A DNA stretch of 64,000 nucleotides, from contig CACZJZ010000003.1 of the NCBI GenBank assembly GCA_902781655.1, positions 124,001 to 188,000 on the forward strand, written 5' to 3'. The notes beneath the pieces are model-generated. The model was given only the letters and a program-made list of their open reading frames with translations. It was not told the DNA's origin and searched no databases. Position 1 is the stretch's first letter. Each line of letters opens with the position of its first letter. The DNA is from an uncultured Lachnospiraceae bacterium (lineage in GTDB: Bacteria; Bacillota; Clostridia; Lachnospirales; Lachnospiraceae). The translations under genes and the position numbers were made by a program. Of the stretch, positions 17,839-25,989 are shown piece by piece.

Positions 17839-18591
17839 ATGCGAAAGAGAAAAGAAGAGGAAAAGCGAACAGCGACCGGCAGACGAACTGCCTTCGGACA
17901 GTCCGCCCGTTTCGCGGGAGCAGGCATTCTGCTGTCGCTGCTGCTTGCTGCTTTCCTGCCCTCCCAGGCCCGGGCGAAAGGCCTTGACGGCCTGCGGAAG
18001 CTGAATGAGAGCGGACCGGATGCGCCGGTGGAGCAGGCGCCATCGCAGGATGCGGCGGAGACGTCTGCGGATTCCACGAATCCGGGGCAGCAGGAGCAGG
18101 GACAGGGCGCGGCGGAGACGTCTGACCGATCCGCAGAGCTGGAGCGGCAGAAGGGATACCTCCGGGAGGCACTGGACCGTCTCCGGACCCTTGGCATCAC
18201 GCCGGATGTTGTGCTCGCGGACGTGCAGGAACTGATTCACCATACCGGCGCGGAATCTGAGGAGGATGCCGGAGACAGCGCACAGGCAGGGAGCACAGAC
18301 AGCACGGCGGCGGATACATCCGGGATTGCCGATGTGTCGGAGGAGAGCGCCGGGTATGGACAGACCGCGTCTCCCGCGGGCGATTCCCCCGCGGACGGGA
18401 TTCGCGCAGCAGGATCGTCTCTGCAGCAGTCGATTACAGAAGCCGGGGAGAACGCAAAGAGTGCCGCGGACCAGAAGATCGGAGAGGCGGCGGAGTCTGT
18501 GAAAAAGACGGCGCAGGAGAAAGCGAAAGAGGCGGTGGGAGCCTTCTTTGACAATCTGTTTGCCAAAATAAGGGAACTTCTGCCGTTCTGA
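17839..18591 (+). CDS. Secreted low-complexity protein of unknown function
   Basis: A 250-residue protein I do not recognise. It starts with a long Lys/Arg-rich segment and a hydrophobic stretch ending 'SLLLAAFLPSQARAKG', a standard signal peptide with an Ala-rich cleavage site near residue 46. The mature part is acidic and rich in Ala, Ser, Glu and Gln. A short ordered-looking helix ('LERQKGYLREALDRLRTLGITPDVVLADVQ...') lies in the middle. The end is a charged amphipathic helix 'KSAADQKIGEAAESVKKTAQEKAKEAV', like LEA-type repeats, followed by 'FFDNLFAKIRELLPF'. It lies 34 bp after the hydrolase gene and may be co-transcribed with it. Confidence 0.6.
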   Translation: MRKRKEEEKRTATGRRTAFGQSARFAGAGILLSLLLAAFLPSQARAKGLDGLRKLNESGPDAPVEQAPSQDAAETSADSTNPGQQEQGQGAAETSDRSAELERQKGYLREALDRLRTLGITPDVVLADVQELIHHTGAESEEDAGDSAQAGSTDSTAADTSGIADVSEESAGYGQTASPAGDSPADGIRAAGSSLQQSITEAGENAKSAADQKIGEAAESVKKTAQEKAKEAVGAFFDNLFAKIRELLPF

Positions 18592-18687
18592 GCGAAGCAG
18601 GCTGGCGATGGCTGCCCGGGTGGAATACAATGAGAACAATAATAATGCGGGGCCTGGGTTCCGCAGAAGCAGGGAGATAACTGTTCA

Positions 18688-19551
18688 ATGGATAAGCTGT
18701 TTAATCTGGATAATCCGGTGATGCAGGCGCTTGGCCGCATCGCCGACGTCATGATTGTCAATCTTCTGACGCTGATTTCCTTTGTGCCGCTGGTGCTGGT
18801 GATCGTCGGCATCGGCTCGCTCGGCCAGGCGCCGGGGCTGCTGGTGATGGCTGCCCTGTTTGTGGCGGCGCTGCCGGTCGGGCCGGCCCTGACTGCCATG
18901 TATTACATCAGCCTCAAGATGGTCCGGAACGAGGACAGCTATATTGTCCGGAGCTACTTCAAATCGTATCGGGACAATTTCGGTCAGTCCGTCGCCATCT
19001 GGGCGATCTTTCTGGTATTTTTCGTTTTCGCGTTCTACGACATCTATATGCTGCTTCATGACAAAAACAGCCTGTTCCCGACGTGGATGAATTACCTGAT
19101 CCTGGTGGTGCTGTTTCTGCTGTGGTGTATTTTCCTGTGGGTGTTTCCGGTGGAGTCCCGATTCGTCAACACTGTCGGCGGCACGATCCGGAACGCGATG
19201 GTCATGACCGTGGCGGCGTTCCCACGCACACTCGGCATGGTCGGGCTGTCCCTGATTCCGCTGCTTCTGCTGTATTTTGCCGGAGATAAGCTGATGCCGC
19301 TCCTGATCATGTTCGGCCTGGCGGGACCGGCTTATGGACAGGCAAAACTCTTCAGCCCGTTCTTCCAGCGGTTTGAGCCGAAGGAGGAGGCGGCCGACCC
19401 GGATGCGATGCCGGAGGCGCTGCGCGACGAGCCGCAGCCGGAGGAACCGCCGGTGGGAGGCGCCTCCGTCCTGAGCATGGAGGACATCGAGGCACAACGT
19501 GCCGCCATCGATCAGGAATTGGAGAAGGAACAGGAAAAGAATACAAAATAG
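18688..19551 (+). CDS. YesL/DUF624 family membrane protein
   Basis: A 287-residue integral membrane protein with about five or six hydrophobic helices between residues 20 and 215. The N-terminal 'LFNLDNPVMQALGRIADVMIVNLLTLISFVP' and 'GPALTAMYYISLKMVRNED.YIVRSYFKSYRDNFGQS' are the recognised DUF624 (YesL-like) signature. These proteins often accompany carbohydrate transport genes in Firmicutes, but their function is unknown. The C-terminus is a charged cytoplasmic tail of about 70 residues rich in Glu and Pro. A hairpin followed by seven T ends the transcript. Confidence 0.85.
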   Translation: MDKLFNLDNPVMQALGRIADVMIVNLLTLISFVPLVLVIVGIGSLGQAPGLLVMAALFVAALPVGPALTAMYYISLKMVRNEDSYIVRSYFKSYRDNFGQSVAIWAIFLVFFVFAFYDIYMLLHDKNSLFPTWMNYLILVVLFLLWCIFLWVFPVESRFVNTVGGTIRNAMVMTVAAFPRTLGMVGLSLIPLLLLYFAGDKLMPLLIMFGLAGPAYGQAKLFSPFFQRFEPKEEAADPDAMPEALRDEPQPEEPPVGGASVLSMEDIEAQRAAIDQELEKEQEKNTK

Positions 19552-19570
19552 GCAACATGACGAAAAAGAA

Positions 19571-19620
19571 CGGTCAGCCTTCGGCATTATTCCAATGAAA
19601 AAGGCTGGCCGCCTTTTTTT
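19571..19620 (+). terminator. Intrinsic terminator with two competing stems
   Basis: GGTCAGCCTT (19571-19580) pairs with AAGGCTGGCC (19601-19610), while AAAAAGGC (19598-19605) can instead pair with GCCTTTTT (from 19611) across a five-base loop. A run of seven T ends the element. It lies after the DUF624 gene and before the sugar ATPase gene. Confidence 0.75.
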
Positions 19621-19786
19621 ACAGAAGATTGCCCACAAAGGCGGCAGAATCTTTGTGGAAATCGGTGATGGCAATCATTCTGACGCTATTTTATACTTTT
19701 CTCAGTGTTAGAAATGCGCGGGAGCCAGCAATGGCAGAGAAGCCGCGCATCTGTTGTAAATTATCACAAGTGGAGGAGAATCAGGA

Positions 19787-20908
19787 ATGGCAAGCTTATC
19801 TCTGGAACACATCTGCAAGACATATCCGAATGGATTCAAGGCCGTCAAGGATTTTAACCTGGAAATTGCAGATAAGGAATTTATCATTTTCGTCGGACCT
19901 TCCGGCTGCGGAAAATCAACCACTCTTCGTATGATCGCCGGTCTGGAGGATATCACATCCGGCACCCTCAAGATTGATGACAAGGTGATGAACGATGTCG
20001 AGCCCAAGGACAGAGATATCGCCATGGTCTTCCAGAACTACGCGCTGTATCCGCACATGACCGTGTACGACAACATGGCATTCGGACTGAAGCTTCGCAA
20101 GGTGCCGAAGGATCAGATCGACAAGCAGGTCCGCGAGGCAGCCAAGATCCTCGATCTGGAGAAGCTGCTTGACCGCAAGCCGAAGGCTCTTTCCGGTGGC
20201 CAGAGACAGCGTGTTGCCATGGGCCGTGCAATCGTCCGTCACCCCAAGGTATTCCTGATGGATGAGCCGCTGTCCAACCTGGATGCCAAGCTCCGCGTTC
20301 AGATGAGAACCGAGATCGCCAAGCTGCACCGCAGACTCGGCGTCACGATCATCTATGTCACCCATGACCAGACGGAAGCCATGACGCTGGGCACCAGAAT
20401 CGTCGTTATGAAGGACGGCGTGGTGCAGCAGGTCGATACACCGCAGCATCTGTATGACAGCCCTTGCAACCTGTTCGTCGCAGGATTCATGGGATCCCCG
20501 CAGATGAACTTTATCGATGCAGTCTGCAAGATTCAGGGACAGGATGCATTCCTGACCGTGAAGACCGGAGACGGCACGAAGGATGTCCCGGTTCCGCCGG
20601 CAAAGGCCAAGAAGCTGATCGATGGCAACTACAACGGCAAGAATGTCGTTCTTGGTATTCGTCCGGAGAATGTGGACGATTCCGAAATGTTCCTTGCTAC
20701 TTCCAAGTGCGTGTTCGAGGCAAAGGTCAACGTTTACGAGCTTCTGGGCGCTGAAGTGTTCCTGTACTTCGATCTGGGCGACACGCCGATCACAGCTCGT
20801 GTCGATCCCCGCACTACGGCTCGCCCGGGCGATACGATCAAGTTCGCGTTCGACCTGGAGAAGATGCACATCTTCGACAAGGAGACAGAGCAGGCCATTG
20901 CCAACTGA
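19787..20908 (+). CDS. msmX: Sugar ABC transporter ATP-binding protein, MsmX/UgpC type
   Basis: A 373-residue ATPase that energises carbohydrate importers at the inner face of the membrane. It carries the Walker A 'GPSGCGKSTT', Q-loop 'MVFQNYALYPHMTVYDNMAFGLK', signature 'LSGGQRQRVAMGRA', Walker B 'VFLMDEPLSNLDAKLR' and switch 'VTHDQTEAMTLG', then a TOBE regulatory domain. It stands alone, as MsmX-type 'shared' ATPases do in Firmicutes, serving several permease pairs encoded elsewhere. It would have been the likely partner of the sugar permease whose remnant lies at 2404-2664. A GGAGGA ribosome site precedes the ATG, and it is bounded by terminators on both sides. Confidence 0.92.
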   Translation: MASLSLEHICKTYPNGFKAVKDFNLEIADKEFIIFVGPSGCGKSTTLRMIAGLEDITSGTLKIDDKVMNDVEPKDRDIAMVFQNYALYPHMTVYDNMAFGLKLRKVPKDQIDKQVREAAKILDLEKLLDRKPKALSGGQRQRVAMGRAIVRHPKVFLMDEPLSNLDAKLRVQMRTEIAKLHRRLGVTIIYVTHDQTEAMTLGTRIVVMKDGVVQQVDTPQHLYDSPCNLFVAGFMGSPQMNFIDAVCKIQGQDAFLTVKTGDGTKDVPVPPAKAKKLIDGNYNGKNVVLGIRPENVDDSEMFLATSKCVFEAKVNVYELLGAEVFLYFDLGDTPITARVDPRTTARPGDTIKFAFDLEKMHIFDKETEQAIAN

Positions 20909-20997
20909 TCCTGGCACCAGCATCGTTTTTATCCCGCTGAGGCAAGATCCGCGCGTGCGGTTTTGCTGAACACGGCATTCATATCGCAGATAGAGGA

Positions 20998-21035
20998 GGA
21001 GATGCCTTCGGGCGTCTCCTTTATTTATCTTTTCT
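20998..21035 (+). terminator. Intrinsic terminator after the sugar ATPase gene
   Basis: GGAGATGCC (20998-21006) pairs with GGCGTCTCC (21011-21019) around TTCG, followed by TTTATTTATCTTTTC. Confidence 0.8.
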
Positions 21036-21056
21036 GTTGATGGCGTGGAAATGAAT

Positions 21057-21085
21057 TTGTTACAGAAATCAGGCCGGAATATGGT
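21057..21085 (+). promoter_or_regulatory. Predicted promoter of the PucR-type regulator gene
   Basis: TTGTTA (21057-21062) and TATGGT (21080-21085) are 17 bases apart, 84 bp before the ATG. A further TATGAT follows directly at 21085-21090. Confidence 0.5.
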
Positions 21086-21168
21086 ATGATATAGTCAAAT
21101 TTGCGAAAATTGCAGGCAGCCGCAGGACGGACGGCTGTCTCAAATGAGCCATCAGGAGGCAAAAACGC

Positions 21169-22275
21169 ATGATTCCGACACAGGTAATGAAGAGCAGCCT
21201 TGAAGAACTGAAGAATATCACGAAGGTCGATTTCTGCGTGACCGATCTGACGGGCGCACCGGTCGTGCTGACCAGTGATGCGAAGGAACCGGATCAGGCG
21301 CTGATCACGGGTTTTGCATCGACGCCGGTGGACAGCCAGATCATCGGCAACTGCTACCTGATGAAAATCGAGGAGGATGGAGAGGCAGCCTATGTTCTCG
21401 CCGCGACGGGGGAGAGCGATTATACGCTGATGGTGGCACGGATCGCAGTCAGCGAGATTCAGAACCTGCTGGTCGCATATAAGGAAAAATACGACCGCAA
21501 TAACTTTTTCCAGAATCTTCTGCTGGATAATCTTCTGCTGGTGGATATTTACAACCGGGCGAAGAAGCTGCATATTGATAACGCGGTGCCGCGTGCGATT
21601 ATTCAGATCTCTGTGGAATCCGAGCTTGATTCCGAGGAGACGGATAACACAGCCTCGGAGCTGCTCAGTGGCCTGTATACCGCGCAGGGCGGCGATTATC
21701 TGACTGCCGTTGACGAAAGCTCCGTCATTCTGATCAAGGCGGTAAATGCGCCGGACGATTATGCGTCGGTGGAGGAGGCCGCGACGGTCGCCGTGTCCAT
21801 GCTGAACACGGAGGCGATGCTGAAGGTGCGCGCTTCCTACGGCACCATTGTCACGGAACTCAAGGACCTGTCCAAATCCTACAAGGAAGCCAAGATGGCC
21901 ATGGATGTCGGCAAAATATTCTATGCCGAGAAACGGGTCATGTCGTACAATGCGCTGGGCATCGGCCGGCTGATTTATCAGCTGCCGGTCAATCTTTGCA
22001 GGATTTTCCTGAATGAGATCTTCGGGGATGTCGATATTTCGTCGATCGACGAGGAGACGCTGATCACGATCAATACCTTCTTTGAGAACAATCTGAATGT
22101 CTCGGAGACCAGCCGCCAGTTGTTTGTTCATCGCAACACACTGGTGTATCGCATAGAAAAGCTGGAGAAGCTGACAGGGCTGGACATCCGCAACTTTGAG
22201 GATGCCCTGACATTCAAGATCTCTCTGATGGTGTCGAGCTATCTGAAGTATCTTGATACGAAGGAGGAGTATTGA
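21169..22275 (+). CDS. PucR/CdaR-type transcriptional regulator
   Basis: A 368-residue regulator. The last 60 residues form a PucR C-terminal helix-turn-helix: 'TINTFFENNLNVSETSRQLFVHRNTLVYRIEKLEKLTGLDIRNFEDAL', which is diagnostic of the family (CdaR, PucR, AdeR). The N-terminal part (about 1-100) is a small ligand-sensing module containing 'VDFCVTDLTGAPV', similar in style to PAS/DICT sensor domains. A GGDEF-like middle region follows. The effector is not predictable from sequence. The gene is monocistronic: it has its own promoter, and a perfect 13-bp hairpin lies beyond the SRP RNA gene downstream. Confidence 0.85.
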   Translation: MIPTQVMKSSLEELKNITKVDFCVTDLTGAPVVLTSDAKEPDQALITGFASTPVDSQIIGNCYLMKIEEDGEAAYVLAATGESDYTLMVARIAVSEIQNLLVAYKEKYDRNNFFQNLLLDNLLLVDIYNRAKKLHIDNAVPRAIIQISVESELDSEETDNTASELLSGLYTAQGGDYLTAVDESSVILIKAVNAPDDYASVEEAATVAVSMLNTEAMLKVRASYGTIVTELKDLSKSYKEAKMAMDVGKIFYAEKRVMSYNALGIGRLIYQLPVNLCRIFLNEIFGDVDISSIDEETLITINTFFENNLNVSETSRQLFVHRNTLVYRIEKLEKLTGLDIRNFEDALTFKISLMVSSYLKYLDTKEEY

Positions 22276-22317
22276 GGCCGGGAAAAGTGCGGATATAAAA
22301 AGACAGGCACAGAAAAA

Positions 22318-22530
22318 CGCCGCCCTTCTATGTATGGCAGGATCCTGATCCGGTACCGGAGCGGCGGCTCCGCCAGGCTTCCTCACGGCACATGACCTTT
22401 CTGCTTAGTGCTGCCTGGTTCCCCATCTGACACGGTTCACAGACGTCCGTTGCGCGAGACCCAAACTTCAACACAACCGCCCGCGGACTGCAATCAGGAC
22501 CCCGCCATGCATAGAAAGCACGGCAGATGT
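22318..22530 (-). ncRNA. ffs: Signal recognition particle RNA (large bacterial type, with Alu domain)
   Basis: On the minus strand the conserved SRP core can be read: 'GTGAACCGTGTCAGATGGGG', 'AACCAGGCAGCACTAAG' and 'GTGCCGTGAGGAAGCCTGG' (22385-22445), which form helix 8 with its tetraloop and the asymmetric loop bound by Ffh. The 5' end 'GCCGTGCTTTCTATGCATGGC' pairs with the 3' end 'GCCATACATAGAAGGGCGGC', the long helix 5 of the rod. Length of about 213 nt plus an extra 5' domain indicates the Bacillus/Clostridium type. A perfect promoter lies 6 bp upstream, and T-rich runs follow the 3' end near 22290-22315. End positions are approximate. Confidence 0.88.
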
Positions 22531-22535
22531 TGAAT

Positions 22536-22564
22536 ACTATACCCAAACCGGAGTAGGAATGCAA
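22536..22564 (-). promoter_or_regulatory. Promoter of the SRP RNA gene
   Basis: On the minus strand TTGCAT (22564-22559) is followed after exactly 17 bases by TATAGT (22541-22536). Transcription would begin near 22530, at the predicted 5' end of the RNA. Confidence 0.8.
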
Positions 22565-22594
22565 GCGGCAGCGCGAAATCGCGCTGCCGCTTTT
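22563..22594. terminator. Perfect 13-bp hairpin, probable bidirectional terminator
   Basis: AAGCGGCAGCGCG and CGCGCTGCCGCTT pair around AAAT, with TTTT on the + strand. It stands between the radical SAM gene (minus strand, ending at 22619) and the SRP promoter, whose -35 box it touches. It would stop transcription arriving from either side. Confidence 0.7.
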
Positions 22595-22618
22595 GCAAAG
22601 GCGCCGGAAACTGCCGTT

Positions 22619-23695
22619 TCACAGATCGGGATAGGTGCTGTCCCGGCTGGAATCCGGCTGGCCGGGCTCCACGGGAAGACCGGTCCCATCGAAGGCTGGA
22701 ATGAAGCTTTCCGAGGCGGTGGGACCCTCCTGGATGAAGCCGTTTTCCACGCCGATGGCAATAGCATAGTCGATCAGGCTCTCATATTCCTCATCGGTGA
22801 GACGGCGGGAGAGGAGCGGATCGTTCTTCACCTGCGGCATGGGGGTGTACTGGTTCATCAGACTGATGAAAATCCGATTGCCATAGGTCTCGTGCAGGTA
22901 TCGCAGCACAGCGCGTGAGTCTTCCGCGGCGCCAGGCAGGGCGAGATGACGTACAATCACACCTTTCAGCATGACAGGGTCGTCGGCATCGTCCGCTTCA
23001 TCCAGGGAGTGGGTACCGTCTGAGAACAGGGGAACCGGCTGCTGGCGCACCATCTCTGCGATTGCCTCCCGGGCCACGGCAAAATAATCTGCCGCGCGGG
23101 AATATCTGGAGGAGAGGTCGGAGGAAATGTACTTGAGGTCCGGCAGGTAGATATCCACCAGCCCCTCCAGGCAGCGCAGCGCCTCAGGCTTTTCATAAGC
23201 GGAGGTGTTGTAGACAATCGGAATGTGGAGCCCATGCGATTTTGCCTCCTTCAGGGCGGGGAGAAGGACGGGAAGATAGTGGGACGGTGTCACCAGATTA
23301 ATATTGGAGGCATGCTGCTCGTCCTGAAGACGCAGGAAAATGTCTGCGAGCTGTTCGGCAGAGATGGGCCTGCCGGCTCTGGCGTGAGCGATGGCATAAT
23401 TCTGACAGAAAATGCAGCCCATGTTGCAGCCGGAGAAAAATACGGCACCGGAACCGGAGGGACCGGTGATGACCGGCTCTTCCCACTGGAGCAGGGCTGC
23501 CCGGGCGGCGTAGAGCTGCGCAGGCTCGCCGCAGTATCCGGTCTGCCCCGCGGCACGGTTCACGCCGCATTCCCGCGGGCAGAGCCGGCAACAGGAGAGA
23601 TCAAAAAGACCGTCGGCGGACCAGATGTCGGATATGCCAGCAGAGCCGCGGGCAGAGGAGGATAGTTTGACGGGCTGTTTCTGTGTGAAATCCAT
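22619..23695 (-). CDS. Radical SAM protein, pyruvate formate-lyase activase-like
   Basis: A 358-residue radical S-adenosylmethionine protein. The [4Fe-4S] cluster motif CxxxCxxC is present as 'GCNMGCIFCQN' after 'VFFSGCN', and an N-terminal four-Cys region ('CCRLCPRECGVNR...GYCGE') resembles the family of 'putative pyruvate formate-lyase activating enzymes' (COG1313), some of which belong to the AmmeMemoRadiSam group. The TIM-barrel segments 'NINLVTPSHYLPVLLPAL' and 'IVYNTSAYEKPEALR' are characteristic. Its target is not known, and neither pflB nor AMMECR1 genes are nearby. It runs opposite to the surrounding genes, upstream of the SRP RNA. Confidence 0.85.
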   Translation of the reverse strand: MDFTQKQPVKLSSSARGSAGISDIWSADGLFDLSCCRLCPRECGVNRAAGQTGYCGEPAQLYAARAALLQWEEPVITGPSGSGAVFFSGCNMGCIFCQNYAIAHARAGRPISAEQLADIFLRLQDEQHASNINLVTPSHYLPVLLPALKEAKSHGLHIPIVYNTSAYEKPEALRCLEGLVDIYLPDLKYISSDLSSRYSRAADYFAVAREAIAEMVRQQPVPLFSDGTHSLDEADDADDPVMLKGVIVRHLALPGAAEDSRAVLRYLHETYGNRIFISLMNQYTPMPQVKNDPLLSRRLTDEEYESLIDYAIAIGVENGFIQEGPTASESFIPAFDGTGLPVEPGQPDSSRDSTYPDL

Positions 23696-23749
23696 GATGT
23701 ATGACTTTCCAATTGTAAAATAGCGTTCGGGCGGTGGCGCGGACTCCCG

Positions 23750-24337
23750 TCACACGGAATGATCGTTCCTCAGCGCCTGAAAAAAGGAGCTGAGGATGCT
23801 GCTGCATTCTTCCTGCAGAATGCCCTCCGTGACCTCGCACCGATGATTGAAGTCCGGATTTTGCAGGAGATTGAGGAGGGAACCGCCGCAGCCTGATTTC
23901 GGACTGGCGGCGCCGATCACCACCCGGTCGATGCGGGACTGGACGCAGGCGCCGGCGCACATCGGACAGGGTTCGAGCGTCACATAGAGGGTACAGCCGG
24001 TGAGACGCCAGTCCGCAAGCCTTCGGCAGGCCTTCCGGATGGCGGAGATCTCAGCGTGGGAGAGGGCGGAGTGATCTGTGTTGCGCCGGTTACAGGCGCG
24101 CGCGATGATCCGGCCGTCTTTCACGATGACACAACCGATGGGTACCTCGCCGAGAGCGGCGGCCCGCCGGGCCTGATCCAGGGCCTTGCGCATAAAAAGC
24201 TCGTCTGTGCGGCGCTGTTCCTCCTGCGCGGCGGCCAGGGCGGCGGCGCGTCTCATCCGGCGCTCTATCCCGCGCCGCGCATGAGCGGCCTGTTCCGGTG
24301 TCATAGAGGATTGATTTGCTGAAACAATGTCAGTCAT
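23750..24337 (-). CDS. tadA: tRNA-specific adenosine deaminase
   Basis: A 195-residue zinc deaminase that converts A34 to inosine in the tRNA-Arg(ACG) anticodon. The catalytic 'HAEISAIRKA' (His ligand and proton-shuttling Glu) and 'EPCPMCAGACV' (two Cys ligands) are intact, and 'GEVPIGCVIVKDG' and 'SPKSGCGGSLLNLLQNPDFNHRCEV' are typical of TadA. The first 45 or so residues are an Arg/Ala/Gln-rich extension absent from most homologues; the true start may be internal, but no alternative has a better ribosome site. It is followed by the radical SAM gene on the same strand, 54 bp away. Confidence 0.9.
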   Translation of the reverse strand: MTDIVSANQSSMTPEQAAHARRGIERRMRRAAALAAAQEEQRRTDELFMRKALDQARRAAALGEVPIGCVIVKDGRIIARACNRRNTDHSALSHAEISAIRKACRRLADWRLTGCTLYVTLEPCPMCAGACVQSRIDRVVIGAASPKSGCGGSLLNLLQNPDFNHRCEVTEGILQEECSSILSSFFQALRNDHSV

Positions 24338-24413
24338 ACTGGTTATCTCTGCTTATCCGGCCACTCTGTTTCAAACTTCCGGCCTGTCTTTTTTATCTGA
24401 CAGACGATTCCTC

Positions 24414-24441
24414 TTGCCAAATCCTATTTATCCGGTATAAT
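24414..24441 (+). promoter_or_regulatory. Predicted promoter of the iscR-suf operon
   Basis: TTGCCA (24414-24419) and a consensus TATAAT (24436-24441) are 16 bases apart. The sequence just downstream (ATACCCCTAAGCAGATAGG) overlaps the expected start of transcription and is the natural place for an Rrf2-type operator, although I cannot recognise a defined site. Confidence 0.7.
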
Positions 24442-24447
24442 TTAAAT

Positions 24448-24620
24448 ACCCCTAAGCAGATAGGAAATGACGAACGCCCGTTGCGACGGCAACAATGCCG
24501 CGCTATCAACAGGGGTAGAATCGGTACTATGATATCATACTTCCTGCGGACGTTGAGAGGGAAAGCCTGTTCGGACAGGCTTCCCATGGAGACCGCGTGG
24601 AATGCGGCATGGAGTAAGGA
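24448..24620 (+). other. Long 5' leader of the suf operon
   Basis: About 170 bases separate the predicted transcription start from the regulator's ATG. The leader holds GGGAAAGCCTG-TTCGGA-CAGGCTTCCC (about 24559-24585), a stable stem without a T run, about 35 bp before the start codon. No reading frame in it looks coding, and no known riboswitch was recognised. Confidence 0.5.
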
Positions 24621-25058
24621 ATGAAGATTTCAACGAAGGGACGCTATGCGCTCCGCATGATGCTCGATCTTGGGCAGCATAATACTGGAGAATACATTTC
24701 ACTCAAGGATATTTCCACCAGGCAGGGAATTACGGTAAAATATCTGGAGCAGATCGTGACTTCCCTGACAAAGGCGGGCTTTCTCCGGTCGCAGCGCGGC
24801 AACAACGGCGGATACCGGCTGGCGCGGGATCCCGGAGAATACCGGGTGGGCGATATTTTGCGTGTCATGGAGGGATCCCTGGCACCGGTGGCCTGTCTGG
24901 ATGATCCGGACAATCTCTGCCCGCGCGCCTGCGAGTGCGAGGTTCTTCCGTTCTGGAAGGGACTTGACAAGGTGATCAGCGATTATGTGGACAGCTATAC
25001 GCTGGCGGATTTACTGGACCAGGTCGATGATATGGCCGGCAATGACTACTCGATCTGA
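24621..25058 (+). CDS. iscR: Rrf2/IscR-family iron-sulfur regulator
   Basis: A 145-residue winged-helix repressor. The DNA-binding part is standard Rrf2: 'MKISTKGRYALRMMLDLGQH', 'ISLKDISTRQGITVKYLEQIVTSLTKAGFLRSQRGNNGGYRLA'. The cluster-binding segment contains Cys residues in 'CLDDPDNLCPRACECEVLPFW', close to the C-x5-C-x5-C arrangement of IscR, so it likely senses Fe-S status. Its position directly in front of sufCBDSU argues that it controls this operon and itself. 130 bp separate it from sufC, with no terminator in between. Confidence 0.92.
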   Translation: MKISTKGRYALRMMLDLGQHNTGEYISLKDISTRQGITVKYLEQIVTSLTKAGFLRSQRGNNGGYRLARDPGEYRVGDILRVMEGSLAPVACLDDPDNLCPRACECEVLPFWKGLDKVISDYVDSYTLADLLDQVDDMAGNDYSI

Positions 25059-25188
25059 CCGGCCGTCCGATCCGGCGGAAAAAGATTCGAATGGATTTCC
25101 GCCCGGACTGGGACACTGGTGCGGCGATCAGCAGGCAGAAAATGTCGGATGAAATGAACAGAAACGATAGATAGGAAAGGAAACAGCA

Positions 25189-25956
25189 ATGGCTGAACAA
25201 TTACTTCAGGTAAGGAATCTGAATGTTTCCGTGGAGGACACTGAGCTGCTCCACGGGGTGTCTCTGGATGTGAATGCAGGGGAGACACATGTGCTGATGG
25301 GGCCGAACGGCGCCGGTAAGTCCACGCTCGGATATACCCTGATGGGCAACCCTGCGTATCATGTGACGGGCGGAAGCATTGTCTTTGACGGGGAGGATAT
25401 CACGGGCCTTTCCGCTGACAAGCGGGCGCAGAGAGGTATGTTTCTCTCCTTTCAGACACCGCTCGAGGTGCCGGGACTGACGCTGTCCGCCTTTCTGCTC
25501 AGCGCGATGCGGCAGAAGACAGGCAAGCCGGTGAAAATTTTCGCCTTCCAGAAGGAGCTGGAGGAGACGATGCGTCTGCTGCATATGGATCCCTCCTTTG
25601 CGGAGCGGGATCTGAACGTGGGACTGTCCGGCGGGGAAAAGAAAAAGGCGGAAATCCTGCAGCTGCTGATGCTGCGCCCGAAGTTCGCCATTCTGGATGA
25701 GACGGATTCCGGCCTTGATGTCGATGCGGTCCGCACCGTTTCCGCGGGAATCGAGGAGTATCAGAAGAAGAGAGGCGGGGCGCTTCTGGTGATCACACAC
25801 AGCACCCGCATCCTGGAGGCGCTGAGTGTGGATTACACGCATGTCCTGGTGAAGGGACGCCTGGTATACACCGGCGGACCGGAACTGGTGGACGATATCA
25901 ACGAGCATGGATTTGAGCGCTTCGAGGCGGCGTCTGCAGCAGAAAAGAAGCAGTGA
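25189..25956 (+). CDS. sufC: Fe-S cluster assembly ATPase SufC
   Basis: A 255-residue ABC-type ATPase of the SUF scaffold complex. It shows Walker A 'GPNGAGKSTLG', 'FLSFQTPLEVPGLTL', the unusual SufC signature 'NVGLSGGEKKKAEILQLLML', and Walker B 'FAILDETDSGLDVDAVRTV'. It has no membrane partner; ATP binding drives changes in the SufB-SufD dimer. AGGAAAGGA precedes the ATG. It is the first structural gene behind the Rrf2 regulator. Confidence 0.96.
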   Translation: MAEQLLQVRNLNVSVEDTELLHGVSLDVNAGETHVLMGPNGAGKSTLGYTLMGNPAYHVTGGSIVFDGEDITGLSADKRAQRGMFLSFQTPLEVPGLTLSAFLLSAMRQKTGKPVKIFAFQKELEETMRLLHMDPSFAERDLNVGLSGGEKKKAEILQLLMLRPKFAILDETDSGLDVDAVRTVSAGIEEYQKKRGGALLVITHSTRILEALSVDYTHVLVKGRLVYTGGPELVDDINEHGFERFEAASAAEKKQ

Positions 25957-25989
25957 GCGCGATACGGCACTCGGAACACGGGAGAAACT

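Noticed and set aside
24316..24624. A 102-codon frame across the suf leader
   Set aside because: It spans the promoter and leader and has no recognisable sequence; the leader is better read as untranslated.
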